Program-made: the position numbers and the translations under genes | Shown: piece by piece, positions 7,363-13,224 of the stretch | Layout: each line of letters starts with the position of its first letter | Numbering within the stretch: position 1 is the stretch's first letter | From: JAYUZR01 sp043751595 | GTDB taxonomy: Bacteria; Patescibacteriota; UBA1384; CAILIB01 | Length of the DNA: 20,951 bases | Reading direction: 5' to 3' | NCBI GenBank assembly: GCA_043751595.1 | Contig: JAYUZR010000040.1 | Span: 1-20,951 of the forward strand | Notes under the pieces: generated by a model | Told to the model about the DNA's origin: nothing | The model's database searches: none | What the model saw: only the letters and a program-made list of their open reading frames with translations

Positions 7363-7776
7363 CTAGAAGGCAGCGAATACTGCTGCACCACCAAGAAGAC
7401 AAGCCAAGCTACCAAGAGTCATAAGGGTAAGCTTTTGCATAATCCACTTGGACTCGGTTCCGCCAAATACCACGGCTGAAAATTGAGTGGGAACTACAAA
7501 GCCAATCCAAACCATAACCGCCAAAGCAAAGGGTGAATACTCTGGAAGTACCGCAACCAACTTAGCCAACACAACGGCAGTAATAATGGTTACCACCAGC
7601 TGCGCTCCGTACCAAGGACCCATCGAAGCAGCCATTTCTTTTTGCTTTTCTTTACTTAGCTTGTTAAAGCCGTGAATCTCGCCCCACTGCTTACCAAAGA
7701 TAACGGAGTACCAAGCGCCACCGATAATAAATTGCACAATAGTCGCCAGAACAACCGACCAAATATTGATTTCCAT
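7363..7776 (-). CDS. DUF1761 membrane protein
   Basis: This protein is 137 aa with four predicted membrane segments (about 5-24, 54-75, 82-103 and 117-136). The family's typical N-terminus is present: WSVVLATIVQFIIGGAWYS, followed by FGKQWGEIHG. The central SMGPWYGAQLVVTIITAVVL also fits DUF1761. The function of the family is unknown. It is first in the operon that continues through two small unknown genes to the capA-like gene. The start is ATG 7776, and no clear Shine-Dalgarno is present (CCCCC precedes the ATG). It is divergent from the DUF1801 gene at 7896. Confidence 0.87.
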   Translation of the reverse strand: MEINIWSVVLATIVQFIIGGAWYSVIFGKQWGEIHGFNKLSKEKQKEMAASMGPWYGAQLVVTIITAVVLAKLVAVLPEYSPFALAVMVWIGFVVPTQFSAVVFGGTESKWIMQKLTLMTLGSLACLLGGAAVFAAF

Positions 7777-7882
7777 GGGGGTACTTACTGATTACTAAAA
7801 GTGTAGCGCGCTTGTTAGGTGATGTCGATTTTTCACGCAATGGAACACGAGGACCACTATTCTGGAGTATCCAATTACCGTG

Positions 7883-7888
7883 TATAAA
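7883..7888 (+). promoter_or_regulatory. -10 box (TATAAA) seven bases before the DUF1801 start
   Basis: TATAAA is followed by GAAAGCA and then ATG 7896, which predicts a leaderless transcript. A TTCTGG lies 17 nt upstream as a weak -35. It also supports choosing ATG 7896 over the upstream in-frame TTG at 7812. Confidence 0.42.
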
Positions 7889-7895
7889 GAAAGCA

Positions 7896-8261
7896 ATGAA
7901 TCCCTCCCACCCAGCCTTTCAAACGATAGACGAGTATATCGCCGCCCTCGAGGGTGAGGCGCAAGCTAAAATGCTTGCAATTCGAAAGCTTGTTCAGCAA
8001 GAAGCACCCAAGGCTCGCGAAGCAATTAAATACCGGATGCCTACGTTTACCCTGGTCGGCAATCTGGTGCACTTTGCTGCTTTCAAAAAGCATATCAGCA
8101 TCTTTGCCGCCTCATCTGCCATGCTTAAAGAAATTGAAGAGCTGGCTCAGTACACTACCGAAAAAGGGACCATTCAGTTTCCAATCGATCAACCACTTCC
8201 ACTAGAAATAATTCGGAAGGTTATTAGATTTCGGATGCTAGAAGATGCCGGGAAGCGGTAA
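7896..8261 (+). CDS. DUF1801/YdhG-like protein (second of three)
   Basis: This protein is 121 aa from ATG 7896. An in-frame TTG at 7812 would add 28 residues that do not fit the family. It matches YdhG-like DUF1801 proteins well: IDEYIAALEGEAQAKMLAIRKLV at the N-terminus, EAPKAREAIKYRMPTF (the conserved IxYxMPxF element), LVHFAAFKKHISIFA, then KGTIQFPIDQPLP and a C-terminal IRFRMLED helix. Relatives are often annotated as iron chaperones with a frataxin-like fold, but the reaction is not established. It appears monocistronic and divergent from the DUF1761 operon. Confidence 0.9.
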   Translation: MNPSHPAFQTIDEYIAALEGEAQAKMLAIRKLVQQEAPKAREAIKYRMPTFTLVGNLVHFAAFKKHISIFAASSAMLKEIEELAQYTTEKGTIQFPIDQPLPLEIIRKVIRFRMLEDAGKR

Positions 8262-8373
8262 TATAGCTGAGAATCAAACTCTCAGGAGCCAAAAACAACA
8301 GCCCTCACTAAAGACCTAAGGGATTTATCGTTCACCTGTACTACGCTGAAGGTATTCGTTTGTAATCATGAAT

Positions 8374-9540
8374 ATGAAGCAACGCGCCTTCGGTATTATT
8401 CATCTCCTTATTGTGCTGGCTATTGTTTGCGCAGTGGGCGGTATCGGTATCTTCGCCTATCAAAAAATAAGTACGGCAAATACGGTAGCGGACTGGAATG
8501 GCCGATGCTCGGGAAGTGGGCCTGTACCCCTGACCCACGCCCCCATGGATACTAAGGATGTTGGTATAATTTATCCGTTGGGTACCCTGGCTGGTGAGCA
8601 CGTCACCCCTATTGATCACCTGTATTTCTATCCTAAGAATATGCAGAGTCGGGATGCGGCGCCAGTATACGCCATGGCCGACGGATACATCGTCCACTAC
8701 GAAAATAATCCAGGACGCATTCGACTTGTTATTCAGCATACCTGCACGTTCTATAGCTACGTCGACCTCCTTACCAGTCTTGATCCAGCCATAGAAAAGG
8801 CACTAAAGGGTATCAATATTCCCGCTCCGCACGTAGCGGTAAAAGCCGGGCAGGTAATCGGCCGAGTTGGTGCGCAATCTCTGGATACCGCTACCTACGA
8901 TTTTGATAAAATCCTCCCCGGCTTTATCGTTCCTGAGCACTTCGCCGTTGAGTTCTGGAAGATTCATACCGACGATTTCTTCTCTCACTTTAGCGGTACC
9001 GTAAAAGACGAGATGCTTGCACTCAATGCCCGCAAGGCCGAGCTCCGAAGCGGCAAGATTGATTACGATATCGACGGAAAGCTGGTAGGTACGTGGTTCC
9101 AAGAAGGCACCGGCGGGTACTCTGGCAAAGAAAATAATATGAAGTTTACCGACAGCAAAGGAACCATCTTCCCCTATTACGTTGGCCACTTTTCAATTGC
9201 GCCCGATGCCTTTACACCTGAGCTAACTAACCTTTCATTTGGAAGTTACCAGGGTAAGGCAATGCAGTTTACCGCTACCGCCACCTCACCCGATCCAGCT
9301 AAAGTAGATGTTGCGAGCGGCCTTGTTAAGTATGAACTCCACCAGTACTCACAGCCTTCTATTTTTGGCGATACCGAAGGAAAGCCAGGGCTTGGCGATA
9401 TGCCTGAGCAGCAGCGAGTAAAAGGCACCGTCCTTTTGCAGATGACCGGTACACGGACCATGAAAATGGAGATCTTCCCCGATAAAACCGCGGCCGATGT
9501 CTCAGGATTTACCAGTGCAGCAAAAAACTACAACCGCTAA
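8374..9540 (+). CDS. M23/LytM-like peptidase-fold protein with pilin-like N-terminal anchor
   Basis: This protein is 388 aa from ATG 8374. An ATG two codons earlier at 8368 is also possible. The N-terminus RAFGIIHLLIVLAIV resembles a class III (prepilin-type) signal, with Gly6 before a hydrophobic helix (about 7-28). The usual Glu at mature position 5 is absent. Residues about 70-170 look like an M23 duplicated hybrid motif: GEHVTPIDHLYF (H76, D81), APVYAMADGYIVHYE, IRLVIQHTCTFYSYVDLL, VKAGQVIGRVG and later HFAVEFW. The canonical HxxxD and HxH ligands are not cleanly reproduced, so it may be a cell-wall-binding, inactive relative. The C-terminal half (about 210-388) is unassigned. TGTAAT sits 7 nt before ATG 8374. 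The gene ends immediately next to the stop of the convergent small ORF. Confidence 0.75.
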   Translation: MKQRAFGIIHLLIVLAIVCAVGGIGIFAYQKISTANTVADWNGRCSGSGPVPLTHAPMDTKDVGIIYPLGTLAGEHVTPIDHLYFYPKNMQSRDAAPVYAMADGYIVHYENNPGRIRLVIQHTCTFYSYVDLLTSLDPAIEKALKGINIPAPHVAVKAGQVIGRVGAQSLDTATYDFDKILPGFIVPEHFAVEFWKIHTDDFFSHFSGTVKDEMLALNARKAELRSGKIDYDIDGKLVGTWFQEGTGGYSGKENNMKFTDSKGTIFPYYVGHFSIAPDAFTPELTNLSFGSYQGKAMQFTATATSPDPAKVDVASGLVKYELHQYSQPSIFGDTEGKPGLGDMPEQQRVKGTVLLQMTGTRTMKMEIFPDKTAADVSGFTSAAKNYNR

Positions 9541-9708
9541 TTACCCGTTCAAATGCTTAAGCAAGTCGTACACCAAATAGGCTGGCCAGCAAAACGTCTT
9601 GAAGATGGCGTATAAAACAGCGCCAAAACTGTGAGCATTTTGTAGGTAATACACTGCCGCCCCAATAAAACCAAATCCGTAGCCACCGGCTGATCCTGCG
9701 TGTTTCAT
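9541..9708 (-). CDS. Small (55-aa) membrane protein
   Basis: ATG 9708 to TAA 9541-9543 encodes 55 residues beginning MKHAGSAGGYGFGFIGAAVY. A GGAG Shine-Dalgarno lies six bases before the ATG, one of the clearest in the window. The product is Gly-rich at the start, with hydrophobic helices at about 11-22 and 26-48 (FGAVLYAIFKTFCWPAYLVYDLL), ending KHLNG. The pattern resembles a widespread family of tiny unnamed membrane proteins that start MKH..G..GG..YG.GFIGA and contain WPA.LVY. I have no family name for it. Its stop codon abuts the stop of the convergent M23-like gene with zero bases between them. Confidence 0.75.
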   Translation of the reverse strand: MKHAGSAGGYGFGFIGAAVYYLQNAHSFGAVLYAIFKTFCWPAYLVYDLLKHLNG

Positions 9709-9764
9709 ACGAATCTCCAGCTACCTATAAAGTGGTTTGATAGTAGCAGATTCTTCGCGCAGGA

Positions 9765-9792
9765 TGGACAATCTCCGGAATATCATTATAGT
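9765..9792 (+). promoter_or_regulatory. Promoter of the arsR-YCII operon
   Basis: TGGACA (9765-9770), a 16-nt spacer and TATAGT (9787-9792) make a good sigma-70-type promoter. The start site should lie near 9799, about 12 nt before the ATG. AAGG, eight bases before the ATG, could serve as a Shine-Dalgarno. Confidence 0.6.
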
Positions 9793-9812
9793 TAACCTTA
9801 AGGTTAACTATA
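9787..9812 (+). promoter_or_regulatory. 26-bp perfect palindromic operator of the ArsR-type repressor
   Basis: TATAGTTAACCTT and its exact reverse complement meet at 9799/9800 with no spacer, giving 13-bp arms. The palindrome begins on the -10 box, covers the expected start site and ends on the A of the arsR ATG. A bound repressor would block transcription. The position just ahead of an ArsR-type gene indicates autoregulation. Confidence 0.8.
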
Positions 9813-10165
9813 TGACCCAAGCACTATCACCGTCCGACCTCATCAGTACGCAGTTTGAAGCACTCGCCCACCCAAAACGGCGAGCGATTCTCACTACCCT
9901 CTCCTTTCGCCCGGCAACGGTCGGCCAACTTGCTGAAGAGCACCAGCTCTCGCTTCCGGCCATCCATAAACATATTAGGATGCTCGAAAAAGCGGCGCTT
10001 ATTCTTCGGAAAAAAGTGGGCCGCACCAACGCCGTTGTCCTGCGTCGCTCCGGCGTAAAGCAGGTACAAGACTGGCTTAAAGAGTTTAATACTCATTGGG
10101 GAAGCGACCAAGAAACCTTGGAAAACTATAGCGCCAGCCTCCAATCTTCCCAATCAATCAAGTAA
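9812..10165 (+). CDS. ArsR-family winged-helix transcriptional repressor
   Basis: This protein is 117 aa from ATG 9812. The frame opens earlier, at 9737, but that region holds the promoter and operator. The winged-helix fold is clear: QFEALAHPKRRAILTTLS (about 14-31), TVGQLAEEHQLSLPAIHKHI (37-56, recognition helix PAIHKHIRMLEKA), and a wing VGRTNAVVLRRSG. There is no cysteine in the protein, so thiolate metal sensing of the ArsR/SmtB kind is excluded. It belongs with the non-metal ArsR regulators that usually sit beside SRPBCC or YCII genes. The YCII gene follows after 16 nt, probably in the same operon. Regulation is probably by the 26-bp palindrome immediately upstream. Confidence 0.92.
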   Translation: MTQALSPSDLISTQFEALAHPKRRAILTTLSFRPATVGQLAEEHQLSLPAIHKHIRMLEKAALILRKKVGRTNAVVLRRSGVKQVQDWLKEFNTHWGSDQETLENYSASLQSSQSIK

Positions 10166-10181
10166 TTCACTAGGAACCCCT

Positions 10182-10487
10182 ATGAAAAACTACGTACTTA
10201 TCTACCACATTGGCGCTTCTTTCCCAGAAACCGAAGAGTTCAACGCAGCCTGGATGGCCTGGACCGAGATGCTTGGTGCAAACCTAGTAGACGGTGGAAA
10301 TCCTTTTAACGGTGATTTTGAAGCACAGGTTAAAAACGGCGAAGTAACCATGAAGGCAGATACCGCTGCAGGCTACACCATCGTAAAGGCAGAAACCATT
10401 GAAGCCGCCGTGGCATTTGCCAAGGAGTGCCCAATGGCAAAGATGCCAACCACTTGGGTAAATGTGTACGAGACAATGTCTATGTAG
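10182..10487 (+). CDS. YCII-related domain protein
   Basis: This protein is 101 aa, normal for YCII-related proteins. It begins MKNYVLIYHIGASFPETEE. It continues with AAWMAWTEMLGANLVDGGNPF (about 23-43), which matches the W..W...LG..LVDGG.PF pattern, then AAGYTIVKAETIEAAVAFAKECPM (about 66-89). The family has a ferredoxin-like alpha-beta fold. Members are small dimeric proteins, some with hydrolase activity, but this one's substrate is unknown. AGGA six bases before the ATG is a reasonable Shine-Dalgarno. It is cotranscribed with the ArsR repressor and ends at a strong terminator. Confidence 0.9.
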   Translation: MKNYVLIYHIGASFPETEEFNAAWMAWTEMLGANLVDGGNPFNGDFEAQVKNGEVTMKADTAAGYTIVKAETIEAAVAFAKECPMAKMPTTWVNVYETMSM

Positions 10488-10505
10488 GCTGTCCTCGTCG
10501 GTAGC

Positions 10506-10535
10506 AAAAAAGACCTCCTACCGGAGGTCTTTTTT
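10506..10535. terminator. Strong bidirectional terminator
   Basis: A 13-bp perfect stem (AAAAAAGACCTCC / GGAGGTCTTTTTT) with a TACC loop and T runs on both strands. It lies 18 nt after the YCII stop and directly abuts the stop of the convergent DUF1801 gene at 10536, so it serves both. Confidence 0.92.
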
Positions 10536-10952
10536 CTATATCGCAGCGGGGTGTGGCGTAGTCCAGGCCTTGGTGATCATCTCCTGTAAAACAGGCATAT
10601 CAATATCAGAAAGCTTCTTAATATACAGACAGCCTTTTCCTTGTTTGTGTTTCCCCAGCTTCTCCAAAAGACCGGTGCCAAAATCGTAAAAGATTACTCC
10701 ATAGAGAACCAAGTGCTCTTTGCGGGGCGAAAGCCCGATCCGAAGATATTCCCCTTCGCGGCCAGAAGCATACTTATACCGGTACGACCCAAACCCGATT
10801 AAACTGGTCCCCCACATGATTGGCGCCTCGCCGGTTATCTGTTGCATGAGAACAATCACTCTTTCAGCATCAGCCCGCCGTACTTCATCTTCAATCGTTG
10901 CCAGGTAATCGGCAACGGAAACGTGGGTGGGCTTCGTTTTGAGTTCGGCCAT
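10536..10952 (-). CDS. DUF1801 family protein (third of three)
   Basis: This protein is 138 aa. Family segments in order: VSVADYLATIEDEVRRADAE (about 12-31), EAPIMWGTSLIGFGSYRYKY (about 43-62), EYLRIGLSPRKEHLVLYGVI, LLEKLGKHKQGKGCLYIKKL (about 94-113) and a C-terminal helix. It is the full-length type of DUF1801. The proteins at 2919-3272 and 7896-8261 are shorter relatives. The C-terminal GKGCLYIKKL is nearly the same as GGCLFIKGL in the first. Function is not established. A TATAGT -10 box six bases before the ATG predicts a leaderless mRNA. It is divergent from the DUF1059-like gene. Confidence 0.88.
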   Translation of the reverse strand: MAELKTKPTHVSVADYLATIEDEVRRADAERVIVLMQQITGEAPIMWGTSLIGFGSYRYKYASGREGEYLRIGLSPRKEHLVLYGVIFYDFGTGLLEKLGKHKQGKGCLYIKKLSDIDMPVLQEMITKAWTTPHPAAI

Positions 10953-10958
10953 GATGTA

Positions 10959-10964
10959 ACTATA
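10959..10964 (-). promoter_or_regulatory. -10 box (TATAGT) placed for a leaderless transcript
   Basis: On the minus strand TATAGT is followed by TACATC and then the ATG at 10952. The spacing of six is the same as at 492-497 and 20808-20813. No good -35 was found. Confidence 0.5.
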
Positions 10965-11008
10965 CTAGAAATACCTCCAAGATCTCACTAATCCTAACCA
11001 CAATCCCA

Positions 11009-11248
11009 GTGAAAACAATGACCTGCAACCAACTGGGCGGTGCCTGCGAAACACCTTTTCAGGCCGAAACCTTTCAGGAAATGACCGTACTAAGCCAGCT
11101 ACATGGTACAGAAATGTTTGAGGCAAAAGATGAGCCCCATTTGGCAGCTATGGAAGAGATGATGGAAATGATGAGCAACCCCGAGGCTATGCAGAAGTGG
11201 ATGGAAGAAAAGGAAGCACTTTTTAACTCCCTACCGGAAGACAAGTAA
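11009..11248 (+). CDS. Small DUF1059-like protein
   Basis: This protein is 79 aa from GTG 11009; the next ATG, at 11018, would remove the conserved MKTMTC start. The N-terminus MKTMTCNQLGGACETPF has two cysteines (C6, C13) in the CxxLGxxC arrangement seen in small DUF1059-type proteins. A Met/Glu-rich helical tail follows (AAMEEMMEMMSNPEAMQKWM, about 47-66) and ends LPEDK. No membrane segment is present. The paired cysteines could bind metal or be redox-active, but this is inference. It ends 4 nt from the stop of the convergent DUF1905 gene, with no terminator visible between them. Confidence 0.78.
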   Translation: MKTMTCNQLGGACETPFQAETFQEMTVLSQLHGTEMFEAKDEPHLAAMEEMMEMMSNPEAMQKWMEEKEALFNSLPEDK

Positions 11249-11252
11249 GTTC

Positions 11253-11519
11253 CTAGGCTTTTTCCACTTTTTGCTTAATGCACATCTCAACCTGGTCCCC
11301 CATTCCCTTTTTAAGTAGCTCTCGCACCGCCAACTTAAGAGGAACCATATGCTTTCCTCCCATTGGCATTAGGGTTACTTCAAATTCGTGACCATCAGCA
11401 CTTGCTAGTACTCGGGTTGGTTTACCAGTTCCAAGAAGCGCAACAGATTCTGGCCAGACCACGCACATCCAACCACTTTTTTCTTCCTTGGTAATAGGGC
11501 CGGTGAAGGTAGCAATCAT
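11253..11519 (-). CDS. DUF1905 protein
   Basis: This protein is 88 aa, the usual length of the domain. The start FTGPITKEEKSGWMCVVWPE and the following LGTGKPTRVLASADGHEFEVTLMPMGGKHMVPLKLAVRE match DUF1905: a small beta-barrel with strands ending in a G.hmvpl.kavR helix, then GMGDQVEMCI. DUF1905 is sometimes fused to or neighbours YdeI/OmpD-associated-like domains, but its function is unknown. AATAGT lies six bases before ATG 11519, so it may also be leaderless. Confidence 0.85.
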   Translation of the reverse strand: MIATFTGPITKEEKSGWMCVVWPESVALLGTGKPTRVLASADGHEFEVTLMPMGGKHMVPLKLAVRELLKKGMGDQVEMCIKQKVEKA

Positions 11520-11591
11520 GGAGATACTATTAAAGAATTAGCGTAAAGGTACTCTTCCTATACTATAGAGGTAGTCCTCTAGCAAACCAGC

Positions 11592-12149
11592 ATGACCTCG
11601 CCCGCCACTTCCTACGATCAACGCCTTAATGCCGTCGGCGGCTTTGTACTCCTTCTTCTTGCTGGCTACGGATTTTGGTTCGTGGCCATTGTCCCTCACA
11701 CCGTTTTTGATCCACCCTGGATTTTTCTCGATTACGCCAACCTCATCTTTCACGAAGCCGGCCACTTTATTTTTGCATTCTTTGGCGATTTCCTGCGCGT
11801 ATTAGGCGGGTCGCTTATGCAGCTCATTGTACCTGGCGTAGCGCTTGGCTCGTTTGTATTTCAGAAGCAGTCACTCTCTTCAGGATTCGCCCTATTTTGG
11901 CTTGGCGAAAGCCTGTGTAACCTTAGTTTTTGTATTTCTGATGCCAGAACCCAGGCCTTGCCTCTTCTCGGCGGTGATACCTCGGGCCACGACTGGACCT
12001 GGCTTCTCACCCGGCTCAATATTCTTGATTCCGATACATTACTCGGTGGCTTTGTGCACTCTCTTGCCTTTCTCATCATGCTCACTGGCCTAGTTTGGAT
12101 GGCACGAAGCATCTATGGGATGTGGATGGGAAAGGAAGATATTGCATGA
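11592..12149 (+). CDS. Polytopic membrane protein with HEAGH motif (putative M50-like metalloprotease)
   Basis: This protein is 185 aa. Hydrophobic segments lie at about 14-36, 45-64, 69-90 (including LGGSLMQLIVPGVALGSFVF), 97-112 and 150-172. A zinc-protease HExxH motif sits inside the second segment: H54-E-A-G-H58, in NLIFHEAGHFIFAFFGDFL. A third ligand could be D118, D129 or D134. The family resembles small site-2-protease-like (M50) proteins, but the NxxPxxxxD motif of classical members is not evident. Protease activity is therefore only probable. Its last four bases overlap the start of the kinase gene (ATGA), so the two are translated together. A TATACT at 11559-11564 is a possible promoter. 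Confidence 0.7.
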   Translation: MTSPATSYDQRLNAVGGFVLLLLAGYGFWFVAIVPHTVFDPPWIFLDYANLIFHEAGHFIFAFFGDFLRVLGGSLMQLIVPGVALGSFVFQKQSLSSGFALFWLGESLCNLSFCISDARTQALPLLGGDTSGHDWTWLLTRLNILDSDTLLGGFVHSLAFLIMLTGLVWMARSIYGMWMGKEDIA

Positions 12150-13114
12150 TTCACGTCGTTAACCAGCCCAAACTCCTAGAGTTTGAAGCTCAGCAGTTCT
12201 TTAACGAACAACGCCTCAAGCTAGCTCCGAAGCTTATCAAGTTCGTAGAAGATCACCCTCTATTTGCTAGCAAGGAGGGAACGATTGAGTTTATGGAAAC
12301 CGGAGTTTCTTCGCTTGTTTGCCGACTAGAGATAGACGCTAAAAAGTACATTCTAAAGTCTCCCCTTTCCTATACAAATGGAGGTGGGGAGGCTCGATTC
12401 TTACGCGAATGGAAAGAGGCGGGTGTTCGTGTTCCCACTATTTTTGATGACGGAATGCTGGACGATGAACACACCTATCTATTGATGGAATATATTGAAG
12501 CACCCATTCTTCGTAGCCTTACCAAACATAATGTAGCGCCCCCTACAATTTGGCTAGAAATAGGGGGAACCCTTGCCACTATGCACACTCCTGTAGCGGA
12601 AGGCTTTGGTAGAATTATCAATGGTAAAGCGGAGTGTACTACCTTTAAAGATTGGCTCTTAGGAGAGGGCATCGCTAAGCGAGTTCAGACTATTCAAGAA
12701 CTTGGTCTTTTGGGTGACGAGCACGGCCCTATTGAGAGAGTATTTGAAGTGCTTCTTACCTATGCTTCCGGCCAAACCTCGAGCACGCTCTGCCATTTTG
12801 ACCTCACTCCTAATAATATTTTTGCCACCACTCCTATTGCCATATTCGATCCAAGTCCGATGCTTAACTATGGAATTATTGATATCGGCAGGACTATTCT
12901 CTCCGCCCTATTCCATGGTGATGTGCAAGCCGCAAAAGAATTAGAAGAAGGCTACTTTGAAGGACAGGCTGACTACGACAGGCGAGCACTCCATGTCTCG
13001 GTAATTCTTAATGCTTATTGGAGGTTCGTCTATCAATATAAAACGAATAGAATGGAAGAGATTAAAGCTGTGCAAGAATACCTAGCTGAAAATCGTGGGC
13101 TTCTAGACAGCTAA
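12146..13114 (+). CDS. APH/choline-kinase-type phosphotransferase
   Basis: This protein is 322 aa. The start is ATG 12146, overlapping the previous stop as ATGA, with AAGGAAG upstream as Shine-Dalgarno. The frame extends further up but only inside the preceding gene. The kinase fold is visible: YILKSP (lysine of the N-lobe, about residue 67-71), EARFLREW (helix C), TYLLMEYIEAPIL (hinge, about 109-122), LCHFDLTPNNIF (catalytic loop HxDxxxxN, about 212-223) and AIFDPSP (metal-binding Asp). Such kinases phosphorylate small molecules such as aminoglycosides, homoserine or sugars. The sequence does not reveal which. Coupling to a membrane HEAGH protein is unusual for resistance enzymes and argues for a housekeeping role. 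Confidence 0.85.
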   Translation: MIHVVNQPKLLEFEAQQFFNEQRLKLAPKLIKFVEDHPLFASKEGTIEFMETGVSSLVCRLEIDAKKYILKSPLSYTNGGGEARFLREWKEAGVRVPTIFDDGMLDDEHTYLLMEYIEAPILRSLTKHNVAPPTIWLEIGGTLATMHTPVAEGFGRIINGKAECTTFKDWLLGEGIAKRVQTIQELGLLGDEHGPIERVFEVLLTYASGQTSSTLCHFDLTPNNIFATTPIAIFDPSPMLNYGIIDIGRTILSALFHGDVQAAKELEEGYFEGQADYDRRALHVSVILNAYWRFVYQYKTNRMEEIKAVQEYLAENRGLLDS

Positions 13115-13148
13115 CGAGTAAAGAGTCACCGAGGAACCGCGTCAGGAC

Positions 13149-13176
13149 TTGCTTTTTCTGTAGAAAAGTCTATATA
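13149..13176 (+). promoter_or_regulatory. Promoter of the PEP-CTERM gene
   Basis: TTGCTT (13149-13154), a 16-nt spacer and TATATA (13171-13176) would start transcription near 13183, giving a leader of about 40 nt. The spacer contains the perfect 14-bp palindrome TTTTCTGTAGAAAA (13154-13167), a possible operator. Confidence 0.45.
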
Positions 13177-13224
13177 GACCGCAGTCACCGCCGCATATGT
13201 GCCGTGGTCGACTGGGAGCCTTGT

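Noticed and set aside
7812..7895. N-terminal extension of the second DUF1801 protein from TTG 7812
   Set aside because: The extra 28 residues do not match the family, and a -10 box lies inside the stretch 7 nt before ATG 7896.
8267..8285. Hairpin CTGAGA / TCTCAG after the second DUF1801 gene
   Set aside because: Stem of only six pairs and no T run after it, so it is not a credible terminator.
11566..11581. Hairpin TAGAGG / CCTCTA before the HEAGH gene
   Set aside because: Six-pair stem without a T run. It could be a leader structure or a chance repeat, and nothing indicates a function.
13204..13224. GTG start of the PEP-CTERM gene
   Set aside because: ATG 13225 has a GGGAG Shine-Dalgarno at the right distance and gives a normal signal peptide. 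The GTG start would add seven residues ahead of it.
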